Notes: generated by a model not told the origin, from the sequence alone. Shown: positions 36,180-46,110, counted from the stretch's first letter. The stretch: DNA of 64,000 bases from Brachybacterium tyrofermentans (GCF_014897585.1 NZ_JABUXW010000014.1:78033-142032), one strand, 5' to 3'. Program-made: numbers and translations.

Positions 36180-38233
36180 CCTCACGTGCCCTGCGCATCG
36201 GGGCGGCCGTCGTGCCGATGCTGCTGGTTCTCACCGTCGCCTCCGCGCTGGTCGGGCTGCTCGCCACCGGCGCCGCCACCCCGGCGACCCTGGTGCCCGC
36301 GTCACCGCTGGTCACCTGGGGTCTGCCCGTCGTCCGAGCCCTGCACCATCTGGGGCTGCTGCTCGCGATCGGAGCCGGCGGCACCGCCGTGCTCCTCCAG
36401 CCCGGCCCGTCCCGGCGCGAGGTCACGACGCTGGATCCTGCGCGACGCGCCACCGTCCGCCTCGGCGCCGTCGGTGCTCTGCTGTGGGCCGTCGCCGCGA
36501 TCGCCCAGATCCCGCTGGGAGGGCTGGAGGCCGCGGGATCGGGCTCCGGACTGAATGTCTGGGACATCGCGCTCGGCACCGATCTCGGCAAGCTCCAGCT
36601 CTCCGTGGGGATCGCCGCGACGATCTCGGCGCTGGCCTATGCGCTCGCGCGGTCCACCACTCTGGCCTGCTGGGGGCTCGCCTTCGCCGGGATCGGGGTG
36701 GGCGCCCTCGGTCTGGCCGGCCACGCCGGGGCGAGCCTGGACCACACGAACGCGGTCAACGCGATGGCGCTGCACCTCGTGGCCGTGTCGGTCTGGGCCG
36801 GCGGCCTGCTGGTGATCGCACTGATCGCTCCACGCCTGGAGGACGCGCAGCTCGCCACGACCGTGCGCCGCTTCTCGCCCTGGGCCCTGGCGGCCGTGGC
36901 GTCGCTCGCGGTCAGCGGGGTGCTGAGCGCCGTCATCCGCCTCTCGGGCTGGAGCGACCTGCTCACCACCGGGTACGGCCGCGTCGTGCTCGTGAAGGCC
37001 GTGGGGCTGCTGGTCCTGGCCGGGATCGGTGCCGCCCAGCGTCGACGGCTCGGGGACCGGCTGCGCTTCCGGCACCTGGCCGCGACCGAGGGGATCGTGA
37101 TGGCCGCCGTGATCGGCGCCTCGATCGCCCTGGGCAGGTCCGCCCCGCCCGTGCCGCAGGTGGTCCCCGCCGTCGGCGATCTGAAGACCCTCTCGCTGGT
37201 CGGCTACCTGCCGCCCGCGAAGGCCTTCGGCCCGGGAACCATGTTCACGGTGATCCAGCCCGACTGGATCGCGCTCCTGCTGGCTGCGGCGATGGCCGCG
37301 CTCTACGTGACGGGCGTCGTGCGCCTGGTGCGACGTGGGGACACCTGGCCGTGGATCCGCACGCTCGCCTTCCTGGCCGGCTGCGTGGCCTTCGCCTGGG
37401 TGCTCAGCGGGGGAGCGGCGGCCTGGGGCCGGTTCCGCTTCGACGCCCACATGGTCCAGCACATGGCGATGATGATGATCGCGCCGCCGCTGTGGGTGCT
37501 GGGCGGGCCGGTCACGCTGCTCTCCCGCGCCGTCGCCCCGCGCACCGACGGGTCCCGGGGGATCCGCGAATGGGTGCTCGCCGCGCTGCACTCCCGGTAC
37601 GCGCAGATCCTCTCCTCCCCGCCGCTCGCGGGCCTGATCTTCGCCGGCTCCCTGGTGATCTTCTACTTCTCGCCCCTCTTCGAGGCCGCGATGTACTCCC
37701 ACCTCGGGCACGTGCTCATGACGGTGCACTTCCTGGCCTCGGGCTACCTCTTCGCCTGGGTGCTGATCGGGGTGGACCCCTCGACGAAGCCGATCAACCC
37801 GATCCTGAAGCTGATCACCCTGCTGGTGACGCTCGCCTTCCACGCCTTCTTCGGCGTCGCGATGGTCTCGGCGACCTGGCTGATCGCCCCGGACTGGTAC
37901 CACCAGCTGGCGATGTACACCGATGAGCAGCTGATGCTGATCCAGGTGCGCGGCGGCACGATCATGTGGGCGATCTCCGAGGTCCCCACCGTCGGCTACG
38001 CGATCATCGTCGCCGCGATGTGGATGAAGTCCGACGACCGCCGGGCCCGCCAGTACGACCGCAAGGCCGAGCGCGACGGCGGTGCCGAGCTCGAGGCGTA
38101 CAACGCCTACCTCGCCAGCCTGCAGGGCAGGGCCGGCGCGCCGTCGGCCGCTCCCTCAGTCTCGGGAGCGGCCGACGAGGAGCCCGCGCAGGGGGCGTCC
38201 CCGCGCGAGGACGAGTCGCCGCCGCCGACCTGA
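36176..38233 (+). CDS. CopD-CtaG fusion membrane protein (copper handling/cytochrome oxidase assembly)
   Basis: 685 aa, around 14 membrane segments. Residues about 1-330 form a CopD-like domain (ALHHLGLLLAIGAGGTAVLL, LAGHAGASLDHTNAVNAMAL, HLVAVSVWAGGLLVIAL, KAVGLLVLAGIGAAQRRRL). Residues about 365-630 are a Caa3-type CtaG domain (WVLSGGAAAWGRFRFDAHMV, QHMAMMMIAPPLWVLGGPVT, HFLASGYLFAWVLIGVDPS). Met and His clusters suit copper binding. The fusion is widespread in actinobacteria. Likely supplies copper for aa3 oxidase in the plasma membrane. A Glu/Pro/Ala-rich cytosolic tail ends it. Confidence 0.93.
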   Translation: MTSRALRIGAAVVPMLLVLTVASALVGLLATGAATPATLVPASPLVTWGLPVVRALHHLGLLLAIGAGGTAVLLQPGPSRREVTTLDPARRATVRLGAVGALLWAVAAIAQIPLGGLEAAGSGSGLNVWDIALGTDLGKLQLSVGIAATISALAYALARSTTLACWGLAFAGIGVGALGLAGHAGASLDHTNAVNAMALHLVAVSVWAGGLLVIALIAPRLEDAQLATTVRRFSPWALAAVASLAVSGVLSAVIRLSGWSDLLTTGYGRVVLVKAVGLLVLAGIGAAQRRRLGDRLRFRHLAATEGIVMAAVIGASIALGRSAPPVPQVVPAVGDLKTLSLVGYLPPAKAFGPGTMFTVIQPDWIALLLAAAMAALYVTGVVRLVRRGDTWPWIRTLAFLAGCVAFAWVLSGGAAAWGRFRFDAHMVQHMAMMMIAPPLWVLGGPVTLLSRAVAPRTDGSRGIREWVLAALHSRYAQILSSPPLAGLIFAGSLVIFYFSPLFEAAMYSHLGHVLMTVHFLASGYLFAWVLIGVDPSTKPINPILKLITLLVTLAFHAFFGVAMVSATWLIAPDWYHQLAMYTDEQLMLIQVRGGTIMWAISEVPTVGYAIIVAAMWMKSDDRRARQYDRKAERDGGAELEAYNAYLASLQGRAGAPSAAPSVSGAADEEPAQGASPREDESPPPT

Positions 38234-38250
38234 CGAGGCGACGAGCTCGC

Positions 38251-38278
38251 GGGGTCGGATCCCTCGGGACCCGACCCC
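38251..38278. terminator. Hairpin between convergent CopD-CtaG and MBL genes
   Basis: GGGGTCGG (38251-38258) pairs with CCGACCCC (38271-38278); the inner bases extend the stem with one mismatch. It sits in the 52-bp convergent gap. Confidence 0.7.
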
Positions 38279-38285
38279 GGGCCGC

Positions 38286-38906
38286 TCACAGCCAGTCGCC
38301 GCGAGCTGCCGCCTTCTCGGTCCCGATCGTGGTGTCCGGGCCGTGGCCGGTATGCACGACGGTGTCGTCCGGCAGCGCGAACAGACGCTCCCTGATCGAC
38401 TCCTCGATGGTCTCCCGCGAGGAGAACGAGCGACCGGTCGCCCCCGGACCGCCCTGGAACAGCGTGTCGCCGCTGAACACGGCGCCGAGATCCTCGACGT
38501 AGTAGCAGGTCGCCCCGGGGGAGTGGCCCGGGGTGTGGAGCGCCTCGAGGTCCACGCCGGCGATCGTGAACATGTCGCCGTCCTGCACATCGTCGTCCCA
38601 GGGCAGGTCACCGTGGGTGAGCTGCCAGACCTCGCGGTCCGCAGGGTTGAGCAGGATGGGCGCCTCGAGCTTCTCGGAGAGCTCGGGGGCCATGCGCACG
38701 TGGTCGTCATGGGCATGGGTGAGCAGGATGCCGACGCACTCCCGATCACCCACCAGCTCCAGCACGGTCTTCACATCGTGCGGTGCGTCGAACACGACGC
38801 ACTGCTCCTCGTCACCGAGCACCCACACGTTGTTCTCGACCTCGTGGGTCTCGCCGTCGAGGCTGAAGGTGCCCGCCGTGACGGCGTGGGCGAGTCGCGC
38901 GGTCAT
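38286..38906 (-). CDS. Metallo-beta-lactamase fold hydrolase, partner of MscR
   Basis: 206 aa. Dinuclear metal motifs are [45 protein letters not shown] and [13 protein letters not shown], the glyoxalase-II-like arrangement. It overlaps the mycothiol dehydrogenase stop by 4 bp. The same pair occurs in mycobacteria, so a hydrolase for S-formylmycothiol or a related thioester is the leading interpretation; direct proof is absent. Confidence 0.92.
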   Translation of the reverse strand: MTARLAHAVTAGTFSLDGETHEVENNVWVLGDEEQCVVFDAPHDVKTVLELVGDRECVGILLTHAHDDHVRMAPELSEKLEAPILLNPADREVWQLTHGDLPWDDDVQDGDMFTIAGVDLEALHTPGHSPGATCYYVEDLGAVFSGDTLFQGGPGATGRSFSSRETIEESIRERLFALPDDTVVHTGHGPDTTIGTEKAAARGDWL

Positions 38907-40003
38907 CGGCCGACCTCCGCCACGGTGCGCAGGGTGTTCCCGTCGTGCAGGGCGTCCAGCGCCCCGTCGACCCCGGCGAGATCGGTGCGCCCGGTGACGA
39001 ACCGGTCCAGCGGGAGGCGACCCTGGAGGAACAGGTCGATGAGATAGGGGAAGTCCCGTTCGGGCAGGCAGTCGCCGTACCAGGAGGACTTCAGCGAGCC
39101 GCCCCGGCCGAAGATGTCCAGCATCGGCAGCGTGAGCTCGACGTCCGGGCGGGGGACCCCCACCAGCACCACGCGACCGGCGAGGTCACGGGCGTAGAAC
39201 GCCGTCTCGTAGGTCTGGGGGATCCCGACCGCGTCGACGACCAGATCCGCTCCGAAACCGCCGGTGAGCTCCTGGACCTTCTCGGCGACCTCCTGCGGGG
39301 AAAGACCCTTCGTCGCGAGGGTGTGGGTGGCCCCGAGCTCCTGAGCGGCGGCGAGCTTCTTCTCGTCGACGTCGAGGCCGATGATGGTGGTCGCGCCGGC
39401 GAGCTTCGCGCCGGCGATCGCCGCGCAGCCCACGCCGCCCAGGCCGATCACAGCGACGGATTCGCCGCGCTGCACCGCGCCGGTGTTGATCGCGGCGCCG
39501 ATGCCGGCCATGACGCCGCAGCCCAGCAGCCCGGCGACCTCGGCCGGGGCCTCCTCGGAGACCTTCGTGCACTGGCCTTCGTGGACCAGGGTCTTCTCCG
39601 CGAAGGAGCCGATGCCGAGCGCGGCGGTCAGCTCGGTGCCGTCGCTGAGGGTCATGGGCTTCGAGGCGTTGTGGGTGTCGAAGCAGTACTGCTGGACGCC
39701 CTTCGTGCAGGCGCGGCACTCACCGCACACGGCACGCCAGTTCAGCACCACGTAGTCGCCGACCTCCACATGGGTGACGGACTCGCCGATCACGGAGACG
39801 CGACCGGCGGACTCGTGACCCAGCAGGAAGGGGAAGTCATCGTTGATGTCGCCGTCGCGGTACGCGAGGTCGGTGTGGCACACACCGGTGGCCTCGATGT
39901 CGACGATGACGTCGTGCGGACCCGGATCGGGGATCACGATGTCGACGAGCTCGGCGGGCTGCCTGGCGGCACGGGCGACGACACCCTGGACCGTCGTGGA
40001 CAT
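38903..40003 (-). CDS. mscR: S-(hydroxymethyl)mycothiol dehydrogenase
   Basis: 366 aa zinc alcohol dehydrogenase. Catalytic zinc ligands are in [13 protein letters not shown] and [10 protein letters not shown]; the structural zinc Cys set is [15 protein letters not shown]. The NAD fold is [20 protein letters not shown], with an Asp for NAD at GLDVDEKKL. The N-terminal [20 protein letters not shown] and the [13 protein letters not shown] region match mycothiol-dependent formaldehyde dehydrogenases, also active as S-nitrosomycothiol reductases. Mycothiol use fits an actinobacterium. First gene of a two-gene unit, divergent from pheS. Confidence 0.93.
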   Translation of the reverse strand: MSTTVQGVVARAARQPAELVDIVIPDPGPHDVIVDIEATGVCHTDLAYRDGDINDDFPFLLGHESAGRVSVIGESVTHVEVGDYVVLNWRAVCGECRACTKGVQQYCFDTHNASKPMTLSDGTELTAALGIGSFAEKTLVHEGQCTKVSEEAPAEVAGLLGCGVMAGIGAAINTGAVQRGESVAVIGLGGVGCAAIAGAKLAGATTIIGLDVDEKKLAAAQELGATHTLATKGLSPQEVAEKVQELTGGFGADLVVDAVGIPQTYETAFYARDLAGRVVLVGVPRPDVELTLPMLDIFGRGGSLKSSWYGDCLPERDFPYLIDLFLQGRLPLDRFVTGRTDLAGVDGALDALHDGNTLRTVAEVGR

Positions 40004-40194
40004 GGGGGCCTCCTGACTCCTCGGGGCGAGGGTAGACGTTGTCCCCTCCAGGCTAAGCGATGTGGCGTGGATTGCCTCGTGCGGAGGTCCGTCGCCGATC
40101 CCTCCTAGAATGGTCCGCGGTGCCCCCGCTCCGGACGTCGCTCCGGCGCGGCGCCCGTGACCACTCAGGACTTCTCAGGACGAAAGCGATACCC

Positions 40195-41301
40195 GTGTCC
40201 GACACATCCCCTGCGCCCGAGGCGCCCTCGATCGACGAGGCGGCGATCACCGCGGCGATCGATGCCGCGCTCGCTGCGATCGCCGCTGCCCCCGATACCG
40301 CCGCGCTGAAGCAGGTGCGCATCGAGCACGTGGGCGATGCGAGCGTGCTGACCTCCGCGAACCGCGCCATCAAGGACCTCCCCAAGGACCAGAAGGCCGC
40401 CGCCGGGAAGCTCGTGGGCCAGGGCAAGGGCCGGGTCCAGAAGGCACTGGCCGCACGCCAGGGCGAGCTCGCCGCCGCCGAGGAGGAGGCAGCGCTCGCC
40501 GCGGAGACCGTCGACGTCACCCTCCCCACCGACCTGCGACCCCGCGGCGCCTCCCACCCGCTGACCGTGCTCCAGGACCGCATCAACGACTTCTTCGTCG
40601 GGATCGGCTGGGAGATCGCCGAGGGCCCGGAGATCGAGTCCCAATGGCTGAACTTCGACGCGCTCAACGCCGACCCCGAGCATCCCTCCCGCTCCCTGCA
40701 GGACACCCTGTACGTGGCGCCCGAGGGCTCGGGGATGCTGCTGCGCACGCAGACCTCCCCGGTGCAGATCCGCTCGATGCTCGAGCGCGGCGCCCCGCTG
40801 TACGTCGCCTGCCCCGGCACCGTGTACCGCGCCGACGAGATCGACGCGACGCACTCGCCGATGTTCACCCAGGTCGAGGGCCTCGCCATCGACAAGGGCC
40901 TGACCATGGCGAACCTCGTGGGCACCCTGGACGCCTTCGCCGCGCACATCTTCGGCGGGGCGCCGATCACGCGCCTGCGCCCCAACCACTTCCCCTTCAC
41001 CGAGCCCAGCGCCGAGATGGACTTCCGCTGCTTCAGCTGCGGGGCCCGCGAGGGGCTCGACCACGACGCGGACCCGAACTGCCGGGTGTGCGGCGGCACC
41101 GGCTGGATCGAGATGGGCGGCTGCGGCATGGTCCACCCGAACGTGCTGCGCGCGGCCGGGGTGGACCCCGAGGAGTACCAGGGCTTCGCCTTCGGCCTCG
41201 GGATCGAGCGCATCCTCATGCTCCGCAACGGAGTGTCGGACATGCGCGACATCGTGGAGGGCGACGTCCGCTTCTCCCAGCACTACGGTACGGAGATCTG
41301 A
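40195..41301 (+). CDS. pheS: Phenylalanyl-tRNA synthetase alpha subunit
   Basis: 368 aa from the GTG at 40195. An N-terminal coiled coil (about 8-105) precedes the class II core. Motif 2 is SPVQIRSMLERGAPLYVACP with CPGTVYRADEIDATHSPMF; motif 3 is GFAFGLGIERILMLRNGVSD. FPFTEPSAEMDFRCFSCGAR and CRVCGGTGWIEMGGCGMVHP enclose a CxxC...CxxC insertion likely to bind zinc, seen in other actinobacterial PheS. Upstream, TAGAAT at 40106 is a possible -10, giving a leader of about 80 nt without a T-box. Only 1 bp separates it from pheT. Confidence 0.97.
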   Translation: MSDTSPAPEAPSIDEAAITAAIDAALAAIAAAPDTAALKQVRIEHVGDASVLTSANRAIKDLPKDQKAAAGKLVGQGKGRVQKALAARQGELAAAEEEAALAAETVDVTLPTDLRPRGASHPLTVLQDRINDFFVGIGWEIAEGPEIESQWLNFDALNADPEHPSRSLQDTLYVAPEGSGMLLRTQTSPVQIRSMLERGAPLYVACPGTVYRADEIDATHSPMFTQVEGLAIDKGLTMANLVGTLDAFAAHIFGGAPITRLRPNHFPFTEPSAEMDFRCFSCGAREGLDHDADPNCRVCGGTGWIEMGGCGMVHPNVLRAAGVDPEEYQGFAFGLGIERILMLRNGVSDMRDIVEGDVRFSQHYGTEI

Positions 41302-41302
41302 G

Positions 41303-43921
41303 ATGCCCCGCATTCCCCTGACCTGGCTCGCCGAGCACACCGAGCTGCCCGCCGGAACCTCCGCCCTGCAGGTCGCCACCGACCTCTCCCGCGTCGGCCT
41401 CGAGGAGGAGGCGATCTTCGGCGCCCAGGTGACCGGACCGCTCGTCGTCGGCCGCGTGCTGGAGCTCGTCAAGGAGCCCCAGAAGAACGGCAAGACGATC
41501 AACTGGGTGCGCGTGGACGTCGGCCCCGAGCACAACGAGGACCTCGACAACCCCAAGGACCCGCAGCCCGGCGAGGAGCGACCCAGCCGCGGCATCATCT
41601 GCGGCGCGCACAACTTCGTCGAGGGAGATCTCGTCGTCGTCTCCCTGCCCGGCACCGTGCTGCCCGGCGACTTCGCGATCGCTGCCCGCAAGACCTACGG
41701 CCACGTCTCCGACGGCATGATCTGCTCCGGCGACGAGCTGGGCCTGGGCGAGGACCCCACCGGCGAGGACGGCATCATCGTGCTGGGCCGCGGCCACGCC
41801 GAGGGCCTGACCGGCGAGCCCGGTGACGACGCGATCGCCCTGCTCGGCCTGGCCGACGAGGTCGTCGAGATCAACGTGACCCCGGACCGCGGATACTGCT
41901 TCTCGATGCGCGGCGTGGCCCGGGAGTACTCCCACGCCACCGGTGTCGCCTACACCGATCCGGCCTCCACCGTCGAGATCCCCTCCGCCGAGGACGGCGG
42001 GCTCGCCGTCCGGCTGCGCGACGACGCCCCCATCCGGGACGTCGAGGGCTGCTCGCGCTTCGTGGCTCTCGAGGTCCGCGGCGTGGACCCCGCTGCGCAG
42101 ACCCCGCGCTGGATGGCGCGTCGGCTGACCCTGGCCGGCATGCGCCCGATCTCGCTGATCGTGGATGTCACCAACTACGTGATGCTCGACCTCGGCCAGC
42201 CGCTGCATGCGTACGATGCGGACGAGGTCGTCGCCCCGATCGTGGTGCGCCGCGCCCAGAAGGGCGAGAAGCTCACCACCCTGGACGACGTCACCCGCAC
42301 GCTCGACGCCGAGGACCTGCTGATCACCGACAGCGAGGGCGGCGAGGGCGCTCGCGTGCTCGGCATCGCCGGCGTGATGGGCGGGGAGTCCACCGAGGTC
42401 TCCGAGGGCACCGCGAACATCGTGCTCGAGGCGGCGACCTTCCACCCGATCTCGGTGGCCCGCTCCGCGCGACGCCACCGTCTCCCCTCGGAGGCCTCCA
42501 AGCGCTTCGAGCGCGGCGTGGACCCGCAGCTGCCCCGCGTGGCCGCCTACCGGGCCGCCCAGCTGATCGTGGAGTACGGCGGCGGTGAGATCGCGTCCCG
42601 CATCACCGACGAGGGCGGCATCGCGGGGCCCGCGGCCGCACCGATCGCGCTGCCGCTCGGCGACGCCGAGCGCGTGGTCGGCATCGCCTACACCCCGCAG
42701 CAGGTGCGCAGCAGCCTCGAGATGATCGGCTGCACCGTGGAGGACGGGACGGGCGACGGTGCCGAGGGCACGCTCGCCGTCACCCCGCCGTCCTGGCGCC
42801 CGGACCTCGTCATCCGCGAGGACCTGATCGAGGAGATCGCCCGCCTGGTCGGCTACGAGACCATCCCCTCCGTGCTGCCCACAGCCCCCGGTGGTCGCGG
42901 CCTCACGCGCGCTCAGAGAGCTCGCCGCGCCGCGAACCGTGCACTCGCCGAGGCCGGGCTCGTCGAGGTCACCTCGTACCCGTTCGTCGGCGAGGGCATC
43001 TTCGACGCCCTGCGGTACGCGCAAGACGATGCCCGCCGTGGCGCGGTGCGCCTGCTGAACCCGCTGGCCGACGACGAACCCCTGCTGCGCACGTCGCTGC
43101 TGCAGACCCTGCTGCCCGTGGCGCGACGCAACCTCGGCCGCGGCGAGGAATCGGTGGCGATCTTCCAGCTCGGCACCACGTCCCTCTCCCGCGGAGAGGG
43201 CTCCCGCTCGCCGGTCCCCGCCGCTGCGCAGCGACCCTCCGACGCCGAGCTCGAGGCCATCCTGGGGGCGCTCCCGCTCCAGACCCGCACCCTGGCAGCC
43301 GTGGTCGGCGGCGCGTCCGGTCCGGGATCGTGGCAAGGCGAGGTCGCCCCGTGGGGCTGGGCCGATGCCTTCGACCTGGCCCGTCGCGCGGCCGCCGCCG
43401 TCGGCGCGGATCTCGAGGTGCGACAGACCGAGCGCGCGCCCTTCCACCCCGGTCGCGCCGGCGAGCTGCGGGTCACCGCGGCCGACGGGACGAGCACGGT
43501 CATCGGCCACGCCGGTGAGCTGCACCCCGCCGTGGTCACGGAGTTCGGGCTGCCCGCGCGCACCAGCGCCCTCGAGCTCGACCTCGAGGCGCTGATCGCC
43601 TCCGCCCCGGCAGTGATCGCGGCGGCGCCGGTGCCGACGTACCCGGTGGCGAAGGAGGACTTCGCCTTCGTGGTCGACCAGAGCGTGCCGGCCGCGGCCG
43701 TCGAGGCGGCGATCGTGGTGGGCATCGGCGACCTCGCCGAGAGCGTCCACCTGTTCGATGTCTTCACCGGTGAGCAGATCGGTGAGGGCAAGAAGTCGCT
43801 CGCGTTCGCGGTGCGTCTGCGGTCCGCCGAGGCCACCCTGACCGCGGAGCAGATCGGCGCGGCGCGCTCGCGCTGCATCGCGGCGGTCGATTCGGCCGTG
43901 GGCGGCGTGCTGCGCGCGTGA
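41303..43921 (+). CDS. pheT: Phenylalanyl-tRNA synthetase beta subunit
   Basis: 872 aa. Domains in order: tRNA-binding (EMAP-like, about 40-165, VVGRVLELVKEPQKNGKTIN, IICGAHNFVEGDLVVVSLPG), B3/4 editing domain (about 225-400, MRPISLIVDVTNYVMLDLGQ), B5 (about 430-510), class II-like core, and C-terminal anticodon-binding FDX-ACB (about 775-872, TYPVAKEDFAFVVDQSVPAA). GDYAIAARKTYG-type and MGGESTEVSEGTANIVLEAA elements are present. Forms the alpha2-beta2 enzyme with PheS. Its stop overlaps the GH20-like start by 4 bp. Confidence 0.97.
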   Translation: MPRIPLTWLAEHTELPAGTSALQVATDLSRVGLEEEAIFGAQVTGPLVVGRVLELVKEPQKNGKTINWVRVDVGPEHNEDLDNPKDPQPGEERPSRGIICGAHNFVEGDLVVVSLPGTVLPGDFAIAARKTYGHVSDGMICSGDELGLGEDPTGEDGIIVLGRGHAEGLTGEPGDDAIALLGLADEVVEINVTPDRGYCFSMRGVAREYSHATGVAYTDPASTVEIPSAEDGGLAVRLRDDAPIRDVEGCSRFVALEVRGVDPAAQTPRWMARRLTLAGMRPISLIVDVTNYVMLDLGQPLHAYDADEVVAPIVVRRAQKGEKLTTLDDVTRTLDAEDLLITDSEGGEGARVLGIAGVMGGESTEVSEGTANIVLEAATFHPISVARSARRHRLPSEASKRFERGVDPQLPRVAAYRAAQLIVEYGGGEIASRITDEGGIAGPAAAPIALPLGDAERVVGIAYTPQQVRSSLEMIGCTVEDGTGDGAEGTLAVTPPSWRPDLVIREDLIEEIARLVGYETIPSVLPTAPGGRGLTRAQRARRAANRALAEAGLVEVTSYPFVGEGIFDALRYAQDDARRGAVRLLNPLADDEPLLRTSLLQTLLPVARRNLGRGEESVAIFQLGTTSLSRGEGSRSPVPAAAQRPSDAELEAILGALPLQTRTLAAVVGGASGPGSWQGEVAPWGWADAFDLARRAAAAVGADLEVRQTERAPFHPGRAGELRVTAADGTSTVIGHAGELHPAVVTEFGLPARTSALELDLEALIASAPAVIAAAPVPTYPVAKEDFAFVVDQSVPAAAVEAAIVVGIGDLAESVHLFDVFTGEQIGEGKKSLAFAVRLRSAEATLTAEQIGAARSRCIAAVDSAVGGVLRA

Positions 43922-45114
43922 CCTCCTCCGACAGCGGCGCGGGCCGCCGGCTCCCGACGGACCGGCGGCCCGTGCCGTCTGCGTCGGGGCCGACGGCGCC
44001 CAGCGGGCTCGGGGCCGCGGACTACCGCGGCCTGAGCCTCGACGTCGGGCGCAAGTCCTTCACCGCCGACGCCGTCGTGCAGCTCATCGGCCGGCTCGGT
44101 GAGCTGGGCTTCACCGCCCTGCACCTCCATCTCACCGAGACCCATCGTGTGGGGGTGCGGCTCCCGGGCTTCGAGGAGCTCGCGGCCGACGACGCCTGGG
44201 GCACGGAGGACGTGGCGCAGATCGTGGCCGCGGCCGAGGCGGCCGGCATCGCGCTCCTGCCCGAGATCGATCTGCCCTCCCACGCCGCGGCACTGCTCGT
44301 GGGGCGGGAGCATCTCCAGCTCGTGGATCGCCACGGCCACGTCCACGAGGACCGCCTCGACATCTCCCGGCCCGAGGCCCTCGAGCTCGCTCTCGACCTG
44401 ATGGAGGCCGTCGCCGGACTGTTCCCCGGCGACGCGATCCACCTGGGAGGGGACGAGTTCTTCGCGGCGCCCTGGGAGGACGAGGACGCCCAGAACCCCG
44501 AGCGCTTCCCGAGCCTTCTCGCGCACGCCCGGTCACTCGTGGGGCCGGCGGCGACGGCTCTGGACTCCTACGCCCTCTTCGTCAACACCCTCGCAGCTCG
44601 AGCGATCGAGCTCGGCCGCACTCCGCTGCTGTGGAACGACCATGTGGTGCCTGCCTCCGACGAACCCCTCGCGCCGATCAGCACCGACGTGGTGCTCGAC
44701 GTGTGGATCCGCTGGCGGGACTGGACCCCGTCGGTCGAGGATTACCTGCGTTCCGGGTATCGGGTGATCAACTCCCACGGCGACCAGCTCTACGCCGTGC
44801 TCTCCGAGGACGGGCCCTTCGCGCCCCATGGTGCGCGGCGTTTCGGCCTGCTCACCGACACCTTCTCGCCCCGACGGTTCATGGGCCTCGCTGCTGAGGA
44901 CGTGCATCTCGAGGTCCCAGCCGTTTCCGCGGGAACGCCCGACCCCGTGCTCGGGGCGTCCCTGTCCGTGTGGTGCGACGCCCCGGACGTGATGGGGGAG
45001 CGGGAGCTCCTGGAGCGCCTCGACACCTGGATCGTGCCCTTCGCGCGGATCATGGCGGCCACTGGCCTGGCAGAGAGCTCCGAGGCATGGAACGATGGGC
45101 GCTCAACCGATTGA
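43918..45114 (+). CDS. GH20-like beta-N-acetylhexosaminidase, catalytic domain only
   Basis: 398 aa from the GTG at 43918, which overlaps the pheT stop (GTGA). Residues 36-395 form a GH20-type TIM barrel: YRGLSLDVGRKSFTADAVVQ, LGFTALHLHLTETHRVGVRL, LLPEIDLPSHAAALL, and the catalytic Asp-Glu pair D179-E180 in AIHLGGDEFFAAP. The usual N-terminal GH20b domain is missing and there is no signal peptide, so it is likely cytosolic. Probably removes terminal GlcNAc or GalNAc from imported oligosaccharides. It is translationally coupled to a housekeeping synthetase gene, which is unusual. The GH18 gene follows 16 bp later. Confidence 0.85.
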   Translation: MTSSDSGAGRRLPTDRRPVPSASGPTAPSGLGAADYRGLSLDVGRKSFTADAVVQLIGRLGELGFTALHLHLTETHRVGVRLPGFEELAADDAWGTEDVAQIVAAAEAAGIALLPEIDLPSHAAALLVGREHLQLVDRHGHVHEDRLDISRPEALELALDLMEAVAGLFPGDAIHLGGDEFFAAPWEDEDAQNPERFPSLLAHARSLVGPAATALDSYALFVNTLAARAIELGRTPLLWNDHVVPASDEPLAPISTDVVLDVWIRWRDWTPSVEDYLRSGYRVINSHGDQLYAVLSEDGPFAPHGARRFGLLTDTFSPRRFMGLAAEDVHLEVPAVSAGTPDPVLGASLSVWCDAPDVMGERELLERLDTWIVPFARIMAATGLAESSEAWNDGRSTD

Positions 45115-45130
45115 GTACCGAGGAGACATC

Positions 45131-45982
45131 GTGGTCGCCAGCCCTTATCCGCGTACCGCCCTGCAGATGGCGTATTTCAGGACATGGCATGACAGGGTCG
45201 CTGACCCGACGAAGCCCAACAGCTTCGGAGACATCCCGGCCGAGGTGGATGTCGCCTTCGTCTTCCCGGATTTCACCCCGCCGCAGAACCCTTTCTGGCG
45301 CACTCTGCGCGAGGAGTATGTGCCGGCGCTGCATGAGAGAGGGACTCGTGTCGTGCGCACGACCGACATCAGCGCCCTGCTCGATCCGTCCTTCCCCGAC
45401 ACCGCGACCGGCCACCGGGACCTGGCGGAGAAGCTCGTGACCGAGCTGGTCCACGAGCACGGTCTCGATGGACTGGATATCGACATGGAGAGCTATCTCG
45501 ATGCGGAGCAGGCCGAACGCGCCGCGGGCGTCTTCCACGAGCTGGCGCGGCTCGTCGGCAAGGAGTCCGGAACGGACTCCCTGCTGATCTACGACACGAA
45601 TCTCGGCGGTGACGAGCAGGTCTTCCAGCACACCGCTGATCTCTACGACTACGTCCTGGTGCAGTCCTACGGTCGCACGGTCGAGAGCCTGCAGGAGACC
45701 TGGGACAGTTTTGCTCCGCTGATCCCGGCGGAGCGCTACCTCATCGGGTTCTCCTTCTACGAGGAGTTTGACCTCAACCGGTGGGACGACACCTCGGAAC
45801 CCTTCGAGACGTCACGGGCAGTCGACTATGCGGACTGGCAGCCGGACGGCGCCACCAAGGCGGGGGTGTTCTCCTACGCGGTCGACCGCGACGGAGTGGA
45901 GTTCCTCGACGACAGGATCACGGAAACGGGCTACACCTGGACTCGCCGCCTTTCGGAGCGTCTGCACCGCGGCGACGCGTGA
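45131..45982 (+). CDS. GH18 family enzyme, EndoS-like endo-beta-N-acetylglucosaminidase
   Basis: 283 aa from the GTG at 45131, chosen because CGAGGAG lies 6 nt upstream; an ATG at 45095 would overlap the GH20 gene and has no ribosome site. The complete GH18 catalytic motif is GLDGLDIDME, with D113, D116, D118 and the acid E120. VDVAFVFPDFTPP and DYVLVQSYGRTVESLQETW fit the barrel strands of the EndoS/EndoH-like subgroup, and no signal peptide is seen. With GH20 it could cut GlcNAc-containing glycans inside the cell. The 3' end is partly duplicated downstream (45950-46025). Confidence 0.83.
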   Translation: MVASPYPRTALQMAYFRTWHDRVADPTKPNSFGDIPAEVDVAFVFPDFTPPQNPFWRTLREEYVPALHERGTRVVRTTDISALLDPSFPDTATGHRDLAEKLVTELVHEHGLDGLDIDMESYLDAEQAERAAGVFHELARLVGKESGTDSLLIYDTNLGGDEQVFQHTADLYDYVLVQSYGRTVESLQETWDSFAPLIPAERYLIGFSFYEEFDLNRWDDTSEPFETSRAVDYADWQPDGATKAGVFSYAVDRDGVEFLDDRITETGYTWTRRLSERLHRGDA

Positions 45983-46025
45983 ACCGTCTTTCGGAGCGTC
46001 TGCACCGCGGGGACGCGTGAACCTT
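45950..46025 (+). repeat. 38-bp direct duplication spanning the GH18 stop codon
   Basis: The block beginning ctttcggagcgtctgcaccg at 45950 recurs at 45988 with one or two changes, including the stop codon. The 38-bp step is not a multiple of three, so the second copy is in another frame. Confidence 0.9.
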
Positions 46026-46027
46026 CT

Positions 46028-46061
46028 GCAACGCAACGCAGCGCAGCGCAATGCAATGCAG
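46028..46061. repeat. Pentanucleotide array
   Basis: gcaac x2, gcagc x2, gcaat x2, then gcag: six 5-bp units from 46028, changing in pairs. Confidence 0.85.
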
Positions 46062-46110
46062 TTCCCCGCAGCGCTCTGGGGACCGTGGCGCGGCCGTGGC
46101 GGTGAGGAAA

